From positions 1 to 59,650 of the forward strand of contig DATFXM010000153.1 in NCBI GenBank assembly GCA_035315885.1: a stretch of DNA of 59,650 nt. Direction: 5' to 3'. The notes beneath the pieces were generated by a model. It ran no database searches. It worked only from the letters and a program-made list of their open reading frames with translations, and was not told the DNA's origin. Positions 1 through 7,961 of this stretch are shown here, piece by piece; position 1 is the first letter of the stretch; every line of letters begins with the position of its first letter. This stretch comes from DATFXM01 sp035315885. GTDB taxonomy: Bacteria > Acidobacteriota > Blastocatellia > UBA7656. The position numbers were made by a program, and so were the translations under genes.

Positions 1-189
1 GCAATGGACGACGAGTATAGGCGTGATGAATCCCGGATGGTCAAACTCGCGGTTGCGGTCGCACTGTCTGACCTCGGCGACAAACGTGCAATTCCTGCTT
101 TGACAAGTGCAATCTCGACCGAGAAAGACCAAGACACAAAGACGCAGCTCAAAGAAGCCCTCCGCAAGCTCAACGCGTCACCGGATTAG
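1..189 (+). CDS. HEAT-repeat protein, C-terminal fragment
   Basis: The reading frame is open to the left edge of the window, so this is the last 62 residues of a longer gene. It contains a run typical of a HEAT/PBS-lyase type repeat: a helix ending in AVALSDLGDKRAIPALTSAI followed by a second helix (TKTQLKEALRKLN). HEAT repeats form alpha-solenoid scaffolds for protein-protein contacts; no catalytic role can be read from this fragment. The stop codon TAG is followed within a few bases by a TTCTGAG-type repeat, a pattern seen after many genes here. The ATG at position 4 is internal and probably not the start. Confidence 0.6.
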   Translation, partial: AMDDEYRRDESRMVKLAVAVALSDLGDKRAIPALTSAISTEKDQDTKTQLKEALRKLNASPD

Positions 190-191
190 GA

Positions 192-283
192 GCTCAGTTC
201 TGAGACCTGGTTCTGGTTCTGAGCGGCGGCCCTCTACTGACACGATCGCCCACCCCTGCCACTCAGTACGCAGGACTCAGAAC
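192..283. repeat. heptanucleotide inverted-repeat element
   Basis: The left arm (about 192-222) contains CTCAGTTCTGAG and GGTTCTGGTTCTGAG. The right arm (about 260-283) contains CACTCAGTACGCAGGACTC followed by AGAAC and is its approximate inverse. The element fills the gap between the HEAT-repeat stop codon and the rpsU promoter and could fold into a hairpin in RNA. Confidence 0.7.
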
Positions 284-290
284 TTCTTCG

Positions 291-320
291 TTGACACCTT
301 TAGTTATCTTTGTGTAAAGT
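291..320 (+). promoter_or_regulatory. sigma-70-like promoter for rpsU
   Basis: A perfect -35 hexamer TTGACA (291-296) is followed after 18 bases by TAAAGT (315-320), which matches four of six -10 positions. It lies 65 bases upstream of the rpsU start and directly after the repeat element. It was recognised by eye only. Confidence 0.5.
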
Positions 321-384
321 TCAGAACTTTGGGCAGTCAAGAGCAGTCTCATCAGTATGCCTGTGATTTTTGTGGAGGTTTCGA

Positions 385-588
385 GTGGCTAGAGTACAGG
401 TTCACGACAACGAACCGATTGAAAGCGCGATACGCAGGTTCAAGAGGCAGGTGGCCCGCGAGGGCATCATAACCGATACCAAGAAGCACGCGTTTTACCT
501 GAAACCCGGCGAGCGAAAGAGGCTCAAATCCCAGGTCGCTCGACGCCGAGCCCGCAAGAGCATGCGGAAACGCACCCACGACGAATAA
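385..588 (+). CDS. rpsU: 30S ribosomal protein S21
   Basis: A 67-residue basic protein matching bS21, a small-subunit protein near the platform of the 30S ribosome that takes part in initiation. The family core is present: an early acidic stretch VHDNEPIESAIRRFKRQV, then a helix with a GIITDTKKHAFYLKP segment and an Arg/Lys-rich tail (RRRARKSMRKRTHDE). I chose the GTG at 385 because GGAGG at 374-378 sits six bases upstream; the TTG at 370 lies ahead of that ribosome binding site. A promoter candidate lies at 291-320. The TAA stop is followed at once by GTACTGAGTTCTGAG, the left arm of the next repeat element. Confidence 0.93.
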   Translation: MARVQVHDNEPIESAIRRFKRQVAREGIITDTKKHAFYLKPGERKRLKSQVARRRARKSMRKRTHDE

Positions 589-769
589 GTACTGAGTTCT
601 GAGTGTCTTTCCGGCGGAAACCAAATCGCCAGTACAAATAAACTGGCACCAGCTTTATTCAAAGCATACAAATCGCTGAAATCGTCCATCAGCCGGGCGC
701 TTTGCTTCGCATGCGTGCAATTCTTTTACCTTCGTAACGGGTCGGACTCAGTACTCGGTACTCAGAACT
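589..769. repeat. split heptanucleotide inverted repeat between convergent rpsU and tmk
   Basis: The left arm (589-604) reads GTACTGAGTTCTGAGT and the right arm (about 745-769) reads GACTCAGTACTCGGTACTC then AGAACTT. About 140 unremarkable bases separate them. The right arm runs into the tmk gene from the other strand: the last codon and stop of tmk (TTC TGA) are part of the repeat. It may act as a two-way terminator. Confidence 0.65.
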
Positions 770-1400
770 TCTTCTCCACGACGCTCATCACTAATCTGTG
801 AGTGTCCTCCACGCCGCCGCTTGCATCGATTATTCGGACGCGGTCGGGATCCGCGGCAGCAAGCCCAAAATAGGCTTGACGAACCCGTTCATGGAATTCG
901 AGTTCCTCGTCATCGAGAGCCCCCAGAAGCCCTCCCACCGGGCGCGCATTGAGCCGTTGCCTGGCGAGCTGAGGCTCCAGATCGATTACAAGCGTCAGGT
1001 GGGGACGCAGTCCTCCTGTTGCCAGATCGTTCACTCGGCTGATCAATTCCAAATCGAGGCCGCGCCCATGGCCTTGAAATGCGACCGTAGAGTCGGTGTA
1101 GCGGTCAGATATCACGATTCTGCCCTGTTCAAGAGCCGGCCTGATCACTTCGGCGACATGTTGGGCTCGAGCGCCGGCGATCAGGAACAGCTCCGCCGGG
1201 GGTGCGATGTTCAGACTCAATTCAGATGTCAGCAGTTTGCGTACCGCCTCGCCGAGTGGAGTTCCGCCAGGCTCGCGAGTGACGAGGGGTTCTACGCCTC
1301 GCGCAAGGAAGGCCTCGGCCAGCAACTTCATCTGAGTGCTCTTGCCGCAGCCGTCGATGCCTTCCATTGTAATAAACAATCCGGTCATTCCAGCAGTCAT
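762..1400 (-). CDS. tmk: thymidylate kinase
   Basis: A 212-residue cytoplasmic P-loop kinase that phosphorylates dTMP to dTDP for DNA synthesis. The Walker A motif EGIDGCGKST lies near residues 13-22. TREPGG at about 41-46 is the substrate-contacting P-loop region of the family, and the DRY motif occurs in VISDRYTDSTVAFQG. Length and motif order are normal. A second ATG four codons downstream (1388) is an alternative start; neither has a strong ribosome binding site. The C-terminus VVEKKF and the TGA stop run into a TTCTGAG repeat, so the end of the gene is supplied by repeat sequence. It lies downstream of hfq on the same strand with about 130 bases between. Confidence 0.95.
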   Translation of the reverse strand: MTAGMTGLFITMEGIDGCGKSTQMKLLAEAFLARGVEPLVTREPGGTPLGEAVRKLLTSELSLNIAPPAELFLIAGARAQHVAEVIRPALEQGRIVISDRYTDSTVAFQGHGRGLDLELISRVNDLATGGLRPHLTLVIDLEPQLARQRLNARPVGGLLGALDDEELEFHERVRQAYFGLAAADPDRVRIIDASGGVEDTHRLVMSVVEKKF

Positions 1401-1527
1401 TAGAACGGTGGTGAGCCCATCAGAAGCTCACTGTCACCAGGGTCCGGAATTCAAGGGCCGTATCAAACTATAAGGGCTGCCATTCGGCAGCCCGAGGTTC
1501 CGAGTAGGTGCCTGTGCGCTTCTCCCG

Positions 1528-1851
1528 TCAGGCCTTTTCCGGAGCCGCTGATTGGGTAGCGGGCGCAGCGTTGGAATGCTCAGAAGGATGATGCTCGCGT
1601 TCCTGGCCGCTTCTCGAACTGTAGTGGTAACCTCCGCCGCGCGGCAATGACACGGTCGAGATGGCGTGCTTAAAGATGAGCTGCTCCTGTGACCCGGCCT
1701 CGAGGACTACCGAGTACTTGTCGAAACTCTTGATCCGACCCGTGAGCTTTACACCGCTCATCAGGTAGATGGTTACGTTGCTTCGCTCCTTGCGGGCACT
1801 GTTTAGGAAGCTGTCTTGTATCGTGTTTTGTTGTTGTGTTCCTTTTTCCAT
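1528..1851 (-). CDS. hfq: RNA chaperone Hfq
   Basis: A 107-residue Sm-like protein, the hexameric RNA chaperone that helps small RNAs pair with mRNAs. The N-terminal helix region QNTIQDSFLNSARKE, the Sm1 part (VTIYLMSGVKLTGRIKSFD) and the Sm2 motif LIFKHAISTV are all recognisable. They are followed by a Gly/His/Ser/Ala-rich disordered tail, as many Hfq proteins have. I place the start at 1851 because a GGAG (minus strand, 1863-1860) lies eight bases upstream and the protein then begins MEKGTQQQNTIQD. An ORF extending to 1899 has no such site. The gene lies between DUF4912 and tmk, all on the minus strand, but a large repeat separates it from DUF4912. Confidence 0.95.
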   Translation of the reverse strand: MEKGTQQQNTIQDSFLNSARKERSNVTIYLMSGVKLTGRIKSFDKYSVVLEAGSQEQLIFKHAISTVSLPRGGGYHYSSRSGQEREHHPSEHSNAAPATQSAAPEKA

Positions 1852-1950
1852 TAGGCAAACTCCACGCGCAAAATTTGAAGCGTCATTGAAACCTAGCACA
1901 TGAAGTCAGCACGGGCAAGAGTCGAGGACTCAAGGAGTTCTGAGGAGTAA

Positions 1951-2102
1951 GCAGTAGGCAGTGTGCAGTATGCAGTAGGCAGTAGGCAGTAGGCAGTTGT
2001 ACCAACCCATGCACTTGGTAGTTGAGTCGCGAGGTCCAGACCGCACGAGAATCCAAAACTGCATACTGCCTACTGCATACTGCCTACTGCCTTGCCTACT
2101 GC
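1951..2102. repeat. GCAGTAG heptamer inverted repeat
   Basis: The left arm (about 1951-1996) is a run of GCAGTAG, GCAGTGT and GCAGTAT heptamers. The right arm (about 2057-2102) is the inverse, ACTGCATACTGCCTACTGC repeated. A loop of about 60 bases lies between. The arms could form an extended stem in the transcript between DUF4912 and hfq. The right arm touches the TAG stop of DUF4912. Confidence 0.8.
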
Positions 2103-3055
2103 TAGAACTTCCGTACGATGCTCGAAGGTCGGGAGGGTAAGTGAATCTCCCGGGCGGGCGCCATTACGTTCTCCGTCCCTCCGGCGAAGAACCGCGGCGT
2201 CAAATGCAGAGGATGTACGTGGTGGACTATCAGGTCCGAGCTCTCTTCGAAGGCCTCCCTCAACAACTCAGGCAGATAATGCACGATGCCCACCGCCGCC
2301 AGCCTCCCGTCGCCCCGCTTTACAAGCGTAAGCAAAGCGCTACGAAGAGGCTCGGGAAGCAACTCGACCTGCGCGCGGGTCAACGACTCGCCTCTGGCGG
2401 CAGCAAGAATCGCCTCGCGAACCGGCGCGGGCAACCCTGAAAGCAGCTCTTCAAACTCCTGTCGCTTTGGAGCGTCGCTCCGAACAGCAGCCAGGGTGAA
2501 ATCGAGCGCCTGTTGCGGGCCGAAACCTGAGACTTCGAGCATCTCGACAAACTCAGGAGGTCTCAACTTGTAGTCCGGCTCCTCGGCCTGCACAGGGGAA
2601 ACTGTCCCGCGAGGCGTCCGAACTCTGTTTGAACGTACCAAAGCGATGTAACCGTGCTTTCGTGACCGGACGCCGATCTCGAACTCGTACTCGCGATCCG
2701 GAAAAACCATCATCCAATATCGGCCGTGTGGCGGCACGTCGAAATAGGCTTCGTGCCGGCCACTAACCTCGAACAGCTTCATTGTTGTTCGAAACATCTT
2801 TGCGTCAGCCGCCGAGAAATAATGCGTCAGCGCCTTCAGGCTTTGATCGCGCACTTCCCAATAGATGAACACGCGGAACGGGTCCTGAAGCATCGCCCTA
2901 ATTATGTCGATGTTATAGCTTCGGGGTACGGGAAGGCCTTCATCGATGAAAGGCCCGCTTGGCACTTCCGGCAACTCGACAACATCGAGTTGCACCGGCT
3001 TGATCCTCGATTCGAATCTTCTGAAAGGTGACGACGGCCTTAGTACGAACATCAA
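2102..3055 (-). CDS. DUF4912 domain protein
   Basis: A 317-residue protein without an obvious signal peptide. Residues about 41-175 carry the DUF4912 signature: LPVPRSYNIDIIRAMLQDP, then FRVFIYWEV, then the HGRYWMMVFPDREYEFEIG stretch. This family has no established biochemical role; its members are often found near or fused to glycogen/alpha-glucan genes. The C-terminal half (EFEELLSGLPAPVREAILAA and after) looks helical and ends in a conserved-looking tail. The gene is divergent from the GH57 branching enzyme at 3303, so a link to glycogen or polysaccharide metabolism is a context inference. The protein ends KF-TAG directly before the GCAGTAG repeat. Confidence 0.7.
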   Translation of the reverse strand: MMFVLRPSSPFRRFESRIKPVQLDVVELPEVPSGPFIDEGLPVPRSYNIDIIRAMLQDPFRVFIYWEVRDQSLKALTHYFSAADAKMFRTTMKLFEVSGRHEAYFDVPPHGRYWMMVFPDREYEFEIGVRSRKHGYIALVRSNRVRTPRGTVSPVQAEEPDYKLRPPEFVEMLEVSGFGPQQALDFTLAAVRSDAPKRQEFEELLSGLPAPVREAILAAARGESLTRAQVELLPEPLRSALLTLVKRGDGRLAAVGIVHYLPELLREAFEESSDLIVHHVHPLHLTPRFFAGGTENVMAPAREIHLPSRPSSIVRKF

Positions 3056-3103
3056 TCGTGATAGTAGTTAGTTCGCGCTGATTAGTAAATAGAGGCTGCG
3101 CAG

Positions 3104-3301
3104 TTTGGGGTTTAGGGTTTCGGGTTTGACTGATGAAGGTTTGTGCATTCCCGGCAGCCTGCGCGCCCCGAGTGCATTGAAGGCCACTGTAGAACCGGCT
3201 GAACAAACCGGAGACCCGAAACCCGAAACCGTTCTCCCGAACCCGTTCTCCCGAACCCCTCACCGCTTCACTATTCCCCATTCACCCTTTACTATTGCCT
3301 T
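3104..3301. repeat. GGGTTTC inverted repeat followed by a TTYACYA heptad run
   Basis: The left arm (about 3104-3128) reads GGGGTTTAGGGTTTCGGGTT. The right arm (about 3209-3265) holds GACCCGAAACCCGAAACC and two copies of GTTCTCCCGAACCC. From 3267 to 3301 five seven-base units follow: TTCACTA, TTCCCCA, TTCACCC, TTTACTA, TTGCCTT. They end two bases before the ATG at 3303. The stretch fills the divergent gap between DUF4912 and the branching enzyme. Confidence 0.7.
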
Positions 3302-3302
3302 A

Positions 3303-4886
3303 ATGCCACACGGACTCCTCTCGATCGTTCTGCACGCGCATCTGCCTTTTGTCCGGCACCCCGAATACCCTGAGTTTCTCGAGGAAGATTGGCTCTTTGA
3401 GGCGATCAGCGAAACTTACATACCGCTACTTCAGATTTTCACGAGCTGCCTGAACGACGGAATAAAAGCCCGCATAACTCTCGGACTCACGCCGCCCCTG
3501 TGCGAGATGCTTGCGGACCCTCTTCTTCAAGAACGCTATCTCAAGCACCTCTCGAACCTCATAGAACTCTGCGAACTAGAGCTTGGTCGCACTCAAGACA
3601 ACGAGGCGATGAACGAAACCGCCCGGATGTACCTCGAACACTTCAGCGCGGATCGAGATCTCTTCGAAAACACTTATCATCGAAACCTGCTGTCCGGATT
3701 TCGCGCCCTCCAGGATGCCGGGGCAATCGATATCATCACCTGCGGCGCGACTCACGGGTTCCTCCCCTTGATGACCCGCATTGAAGCGCGACGCGCCCAG
3801 ATTGAGGTCGGTCGTCGCAACTATGAAAAGCACTTTGGAAGGTCTCCCCACGGCATCTGGCTGCCGGAATGCGCCTACGATCGAGGGATCGACGAGCTGC
3901 TCAGAGACGCGGGGATCAAATTCTTCATCACTGACGCGCACGCGATCATGTTTGGCCAGCCGCAGCCGCGCCGAGGGATCTATGCACCGGTCATCACTCC
4001 CGCCGGAGTCGCGGCGTTTGCGCGCGACGTGGAGACGAGCGAGCAGGTATGGAGCGCCGAGATCGGCTACCCGGGCGATCCCGATTACCGCGAGTTTTAT
4101 CGGGACCTGGGGTTCGACGGCGACTACGACTACGTCAAACGGTACCTTCACTCCGACGGCGTTCGCCGCAACCTTGGAATCAAATACTATCGCGTAACCG
4201 GCAAAGTGGATCTGGGCCTGAAGCAGCTCTATGTGCCCGCGTGGGCGACGAACAAGGCAGCGATTCACGCCGGGAATTTCATGTTCAACAGACAAGGGCA
4301 GGTGACACAACTTGAACCACTGCTCTGGCGCAAGCCGCTGATCGTGTCGCCCTACGATGCGGAGCTTTTTGGGCACTGGTGGTTCGAGGGGCCCCAGTTC
4401 TTGAATTTTCTGATTCGGAAAATCCATTACGATCAGTCGGATCTGAAGCTGGCAACCCCGCTGGATTATCTTGCAGAGTATCCGGAGAACCAGACCCAGG
4501 AGATATCTACGTCGTCATGGGGCGCTGAAGGGTACTACAGGGTATGGATCAACGGTGAAACCGAGTGGATGTACCTTCATCAGCACGTTGCCGAAGATCG
4601 CATGATCGAGATCGCTCGCGAGCATCCATCTGCAGAAGGGCTCCAGCGCAGGGCGTTGAATCAAGCCGCGCGAGAGTTGTTGCTTGCGGAATCCAGCGAT
4701 TGGGCATTCATCATCACCACCGCGACTAGCGTACAATACGCGAAGAAGCGATTTCGGGATCACATTCATCGCTTCACCCGGTTATACGAGATGATCAAGG
4801 GCGGCCAGATCGACGAAGCCTGGCTCGCAGAAGTCGAGTCACTCGATACCATCTTTCAGGAAATCGACTACGAGGTGTATAGATAG
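3303..4886 (+). CDS. GH57 1,4-alpha-glucan branching enzyme (DUF1957 type)
   Basis: A 527-residue cytoplasmic enzyme expected to create alpha-1,6 branches in glycogen. It matches GH57 branching enzymes in length and motifs: HAHLPFVRHPE at residues 11-21, GATHGFLP at about 148-155, the catalytic nucleophile in GIWLPE (Glu189) and the acid in SPYDAELFGHWWFEG (Asp352). The start at 3303 fits the family N-terminus MPHGLLSIVLHAHLP. The frame runs further upstream, but only through repeat DNA. No Shine-Dalgarno is visible; pyrimidine-rich heptads abut the ATG instead. Divergent from DUF4912. A GH57 amylase or 4-alpha-glucanotransferase is the less likely alternative. Confidence 0.88.
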   Translation: MPHGLLSIVLHAHLPFVRHPEYPEFLEEDWLFEAISETYIPLLQIFTSCLNDGIKARITLGLTPPLCEMLADPLLQERYLKHLSNLIELCELELGRTQDNEAMNETARMYLEHFSADRDLFENTYHRNLLSGFRALQDAGAIDIITCGATHGFLPLMTRIEARRAQIEVGRRNYEKHFGRSPHGIWLPECAYDRGIDELLRDAGIKFFITDAHAIMFGQPQPRRGIYAPVITPAGVAAFARDVETSEQVWSAEIGYPGDPDYREFYRDLGFDGDYDYVKRYLHSDGVRRNLGIKYYRVTGKVDLGLKQLYVPAWATNKAAIHAGNFMFNRQGQVTQLEPLLWRKPLIVSPYDAELFGHWWFEGPQFLNFLIRKIHYDQSDLKLATPLDYLAEYPENQTQEISTSSWGAEGYYRVWINGETEWMYLHQHVAEDRMIEIAREHPSAEGLQRRALNQAARELLLAESSDWAFIITTATSVQYAKKRFRDHIHRFTRLYEMIKGGQIDEAWLAEVESLDTIFQEIDYEVYR

Positions 4887-4890
4887 TCGT

Positions 4891-4947
4891 GAGTACCGAG
4901 TTCTGAGTTCTGCGTATTGGGCCTCGAGCGACTCAGAACTCAGAACC
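4891..4947. repeat. TTCTGAG heptamer inverted repeat
   Basis: The left arm GAGTACCGAGTTCTGAGTTC (4891-4910) and the right arm ACTCAGAACTCAGAACC (4931-4947) are separated by a short loop containing TATTGGGCCTCGAGCG. It starts four bases after the branching-enzyme TAG stop. Confidence 0.75.
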
Positions 4948-4995
4948 GGCAGTCAGTGCTCAATAGTCCCCGCAACAGGCTTCCCGCAGACAGAG

Positions 4996-7317
4996 GTGAG
5001 TACGTTGATAGGCGAGACCATCTCGCATTACAGGGTTGTAGCCGAACTGGCTGGAGGCAGCGAGGCGGAAGTCTACCTCGCTGAAGACTCACGTCTTGGC
5101 CGCGAAGTCGTGCTCAGGTTTCTTCCAGCTTCGTTCCAGTATGATCCTGACCGACGGTCCACCTTCCTCGCGGATGCGCGCGCCATTTCAGGCCTGCGCT
5201 CGGCAAACGTAGCCGCCATCTACGACATTGGAGAGCACAAAGGCTCGATTTATGTTGTGATGGAATATGTCGAGGGAGAACGCGTCTCGTGGAAGCTGGA
5301 GTCCGGTCCGCTTTCCGTCGCGGAAGCGATCGATATCGCCTCACAGGTTGCAGACGCCCTAACCGAATCGCACACGATCGGCATAGTTCACGGCGGGCTT
5401 CGAACATCGATGTTGATGGTTACCGAACGGCGTCTGGTCAAGGTTCTTGAACTGGGGCTTTTTCGCACGACGGGACCTCCGGCTACTCAAGTGTCGAAGG
5501 GCACTCAGAAACTGGGCCGCCAGACCGCGCTTGGACTCGATGCGCACGCAGTCTCTTACCTGGCTCCGGAGCAGGCACGAACCGGAGCGGCGGATCAGCG
5601 CTCGGACATTTTCTCGCTGGGAGTCGTGCTATATGAGACGCTGGCAGGACGGCTGCCGTTCGAGGGTGAAAGTGCCACGGGAATCATCGACAAGATCCTT
5701 CACGAGCCGCACACCTCGATTTCGCGGCTGAACTACAACGTCCCTCCAGAACTGGAGCGCATAGTTAACAAGTGTCTGGAAAAAGACGCCGACCGCCGGT
5801 ATCAGTCGGCTCGCGAGCTTGCCACCGACCTTCGGAATCTTCACCGCGATCTGCAGGCTGCTGCCGATGCCGGCTCGCGGCTGCTCTCCCCGGCTCGGCA
5901 AACCCGGGCGATAAACCGACCTCGCGCTAAGAAGGCCATCGATTCTATCGCGGTTCTGCCTTTCGAAAACCAGAGCGGCGATCCGGAGGTTGAGTATCTC
6001 TGCGATGGAATCACCGAATCGTTGATTACCAATCTGTCCGAGCTGCCGAAGCTCCGCGTCATGGCTCGCAGCACCGTATTCCGGTACAAGGGCCGTCCGT
6101 CGACCGACGCACTGGACATCGGTCGCGAGCTGGTCGTTAGATCCGTTCTGACTGGACGCTTGCTGCAGAGGGGCGACTCAGTTCTCCTGAAGATCGAGCT
6201 CGTAGATACGTTTGATGGATCATATCTTTGGGGGGAACACTACCACCGCCGAATTTCCGAGATACTCAATCTGGAAGAGGAGATGGCTCGGGACGTTTCA
6301 GACAAGCTCAGGCTAAAGCTGACGGGGGCTCTGAAGAAACAAATCGCCAGGCGCTATACGGAGAACACCCAGGCGTATCAGCTTTACCTGAAGGGGCGAT
6401 ACCATTGGAACAAGCGGACCGAAGAGAGCATTCGAAAGAGTATCGAGCTGTTTGAGAAGGCAATCGAAGTAGATCCGAGCTACGCGCTTGCGTACGCGGG
6501 CTTGGCAGACGCGTACAACCTGCTGGCAGCCTACAGCACAGCGCCCCTTGCGACACCGTTTTTGCGAGCCAAGGCTACGGCTCTGATGGCAATCAAGCTG
6601 GACGACAAACTTGCTGAGGCTCACGCGTCGCTTGCGGCGGTCAAGTTTTGGAGGGACTGGGAGTGGGAGGGAGCCGAGCGGGGCTTCAGCCGGGCGGTCG
6701 AATTGAATCCGGGTTATGCGATCGGCCAGATGTGGCGCTCGCTGTTTCTTGCCGCGATGGATCGGCTCGAAGAGGCGGTTGCTGCGGTGAAGCTGGCGCT
6801 CGAGCTCGATCCGGTGTCGCGAGTGATAAACCTGAACCTGGCACGTGTCCTGCACTTCGCGAGGCGATACGACGAAGCGGTCGAGCAGTCGCTGAAAACA
6901 ATTGAGATGTATCCGGACTATACGCTTGCGTTGCGGCGACTCGGAGTCTCGTATGCCGAAAGAGGCAGCTTCGAGGAGGCACAGGCGACGTTGAAGCAGT
7001 GCGTCGCTAAAGCTCCCGATGATTCAGAGGCCCTTTCACTGCTCGGCTACTCTTACGGGCTGGGCGGTGCTATGGAGGAGGCTCGCGCGACCGAGCGTAA
7101 GCTCGTCGAGCTCAGCGAGAGGCTGTTCGTGTCGCAGTACAGTTTCGCGCGGCTGTACATAGGGCTGGGCGACTTTGATCGGGCCTTCGCCTCGCTCGAC
7201 CAGGCACTCATCGAACGGCAGGGTCTGCTTGTGTACCTCAAGGTCGAGCCAATGTTTGATCAGCTTAGAGGCGACCCCCGTTTGAAAGACCTGTCGGAGA
7301 AGATCGGTCTCGAATAG
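4996..7317 (+). CDS. predicted pseudokinase with TolB-like and TPR domains
   Basis: A 773-residue protein with the architecture of acidobacterial Ser/Thr kinase-TPR proteins: a kinase fold (about 10-285), a linker, a TolB/FlgO-like segment beginning IAVLPFENQSGDPEVEYL, then about seven TPR units to the C-terminus. The kinase fold keeps the APE region (YLAPEQA) and DIFSLGVVLYE, but every catalytic position is replaced. The ATP lysine is Arg41 (VVLRFLP), HRD is HGG (132-134), the catalytic-loop Lys/Asn are Arg136/Met139, and DFG is ELG (152-154). The glycine loop reads AGGSEAEVY. I therefore predict an inactive scaffold or ligand sensor. No transmembrane segment was seen. The start is the GTG at 4996. 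Confidence 0.8.
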   Translation: MSTLIGETISHYRVVAELAGGSEAEVYLAEDSRLGREVVLRFLPASFQYDPDRRSTFLADARAISGLRSANVAAIYDIGEHKGSIYVVMEYVEGERVSWKLESGPLSVAEAIDIASQVADALTESHTIGIVHGGLRTSMLMVTERRLVKVLELGLFRTTGPPATQVSKGTQKLGRQTALGLDAHAVSYLAPEQARTGAADQRSDIFSLGVVLYETLAGRLPFEGESATGIIDKILHEPHTSISRLNYNVPPELERIVNKCLEKDADRRYQSARELATDLRNLHRDLQAAADAGSRLLSPARQTRAINRPRAKKAIDSIAVLPFENQSGDPEVEYLCDGITESLITNLSELPKLRVMARSTVFRYKGRPSTDALDIGRELVVRSVLTGRLLQRGDSVLLKIELVDTFDGSYLWGEHYHRRISEILNLEEEMARDVSDKLRLKLTGALKKQIARRYTENTQAYQLYLKGRYHWNKRTEESIRKSIELFEKAIEVDPSYALAYAGLADAYNLLAAYSTAPLATPFLRAKATALMAIKLDDKLAEAHASLAAVKFWRDWEWEGAERGFSRAVELNPGYAIGQMWRSLFLAAMDRLEEAVAAVKLALELDPVSRVINLNLARVLHFARRYDEAVEQSLKTIEMYPDYTLALRRLGVSYAERGSFEEAQATLKQCVAKAPDDSEALSLLGYSYGLGGAMEEARATERKLVELSERLFVSQYSFARLYIGLGDFDRAFASLDQALIERQGLLVYLKVEPMFDQLRGDPRLKDLSEKIGLE

Positions 7318-7460
7318 GTCGGGCATTATCTTAGTCTGACTTTTGATCGAGTGGTCCTGTTTCTCGTTTCACCCGCTCTTAGTGTAGGATTTAGGGAAGG
7401 TTTAAGAAAACTCCAACGAACCACTACCAGTGGAATCAAGAATCCATCGGAGGGATTTCG

Positions 7461-7838
7461 ATGAAGCGCAAGCTATTCGTTTTTTCCGCCTGTTTCGTGC
7501 TCATGTCGGCCGTGCTGGCTCTGGCAGCGGATGTGAGCGGTAAGTGGGTGGCACAGGTGCCTGGACGCGGCGGTCAAACCAGGGAAACGACGTTCAACTT
7601 CAAGGCTGACGGCAGCAAGCTCACCGGCACGGTCTCGGGGATGCAAGGCGACAATCCGATCTCTGACGGGAAGGTCAGCGGTGATGAAATTTCGTTTTCG
7701 GTTAACGTCAGCTTCAACGGCCAAGACGTGAAGCTCCTCTACAAAGGCAAGGTGTCGGGCGACGAGATCAAGTTCGTCCGCACTCGCGAAGGAGGTTCAC
7801 AGCCGGGTCAGGAATTCACCGCAAAGAGAGCGAAGTAG
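7461..7838 (+). CDS. small secreted beta-rich protein
   Basis: A 125-residue protein with a clear signal peptide (MKRKLFVFSACFVLMSAVLA, cleavage after ALA-A). The mature part has the pattern DVSGKWVAQVPGRGGQTRET followed by repeating SGDEISFSV and SGDEIKFV strands. It looks like a small lipocalin-like or beta-sandwich domain common in Acidobacteriota and Planctomycetes proteins annotated as hypothetical. GGAGGG lies six bases before the ATG and decides the start. Function unknown; periplasmic or surface location inferred. It converges with the minus-strand gene at 7962, with a GGGTTTC inverted repeat between them. Confidence 0.75.
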   Translation: MKRKLFVFSACFVLMSAVLALAADVSGKWVAQVPGRGGQTRETTFNFKADGSKLTGTVSGMQGDNPISDGKVSGDEISFSVNVSFNGQDVKLLYKGKVSGDEIKFVRTREGGSQPGQEFTAKRAK

Positions 7839-7858
7839 AATTTCTGAGTCAAAGCCCA

Positions 7859-7957
7859 GGTTTGGGGTTTCGGGTTTACGGTTTCGGGTTCATCTAGTGG
7901 GGTTTTGTGTGTCAGATAAGAATTGGCCAAACGAATCCGGAACCCGAAACCGGGCTC
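7859..7957. repeat. GGGTTTC inverted repeat with a TTCTGAG end
   Basis: The left arm (7859-7891) reads GGTTTGGGGTTTCGGGTTTA and then CGGTTTCGGGTT. The right arm (7937-7957) reads CGGAACCCGAAACCGGGCTC then AGAA. Between convergent genes; the minus-strand gene at 7962 has its TAG stop followed at once by TTCTGAG. Probably a hairpin for both transcripts. Confidence 0.7.
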
Positions 7958-7961
7958 AGAA

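Noticed and set aside
798..1403. 201-codon plus-strand frame opposite tmk
   Set aside because: It is the antisense shadow of a clear thymidylate kinase and has no recognisable motif or ribosome binding site.
3104..3128. Telomere-like GGGTTTA repeat
   Set aside because: Only a few degenerate units, internal to a chromosome and part of an inverted repeat.
3576..4427. 283-codon minus-strand frame inside the branching enzyme
   Set aside because: It lies wholly antisense to a gene with intact catalytic motifs; high GC at third positions explains the open frame.
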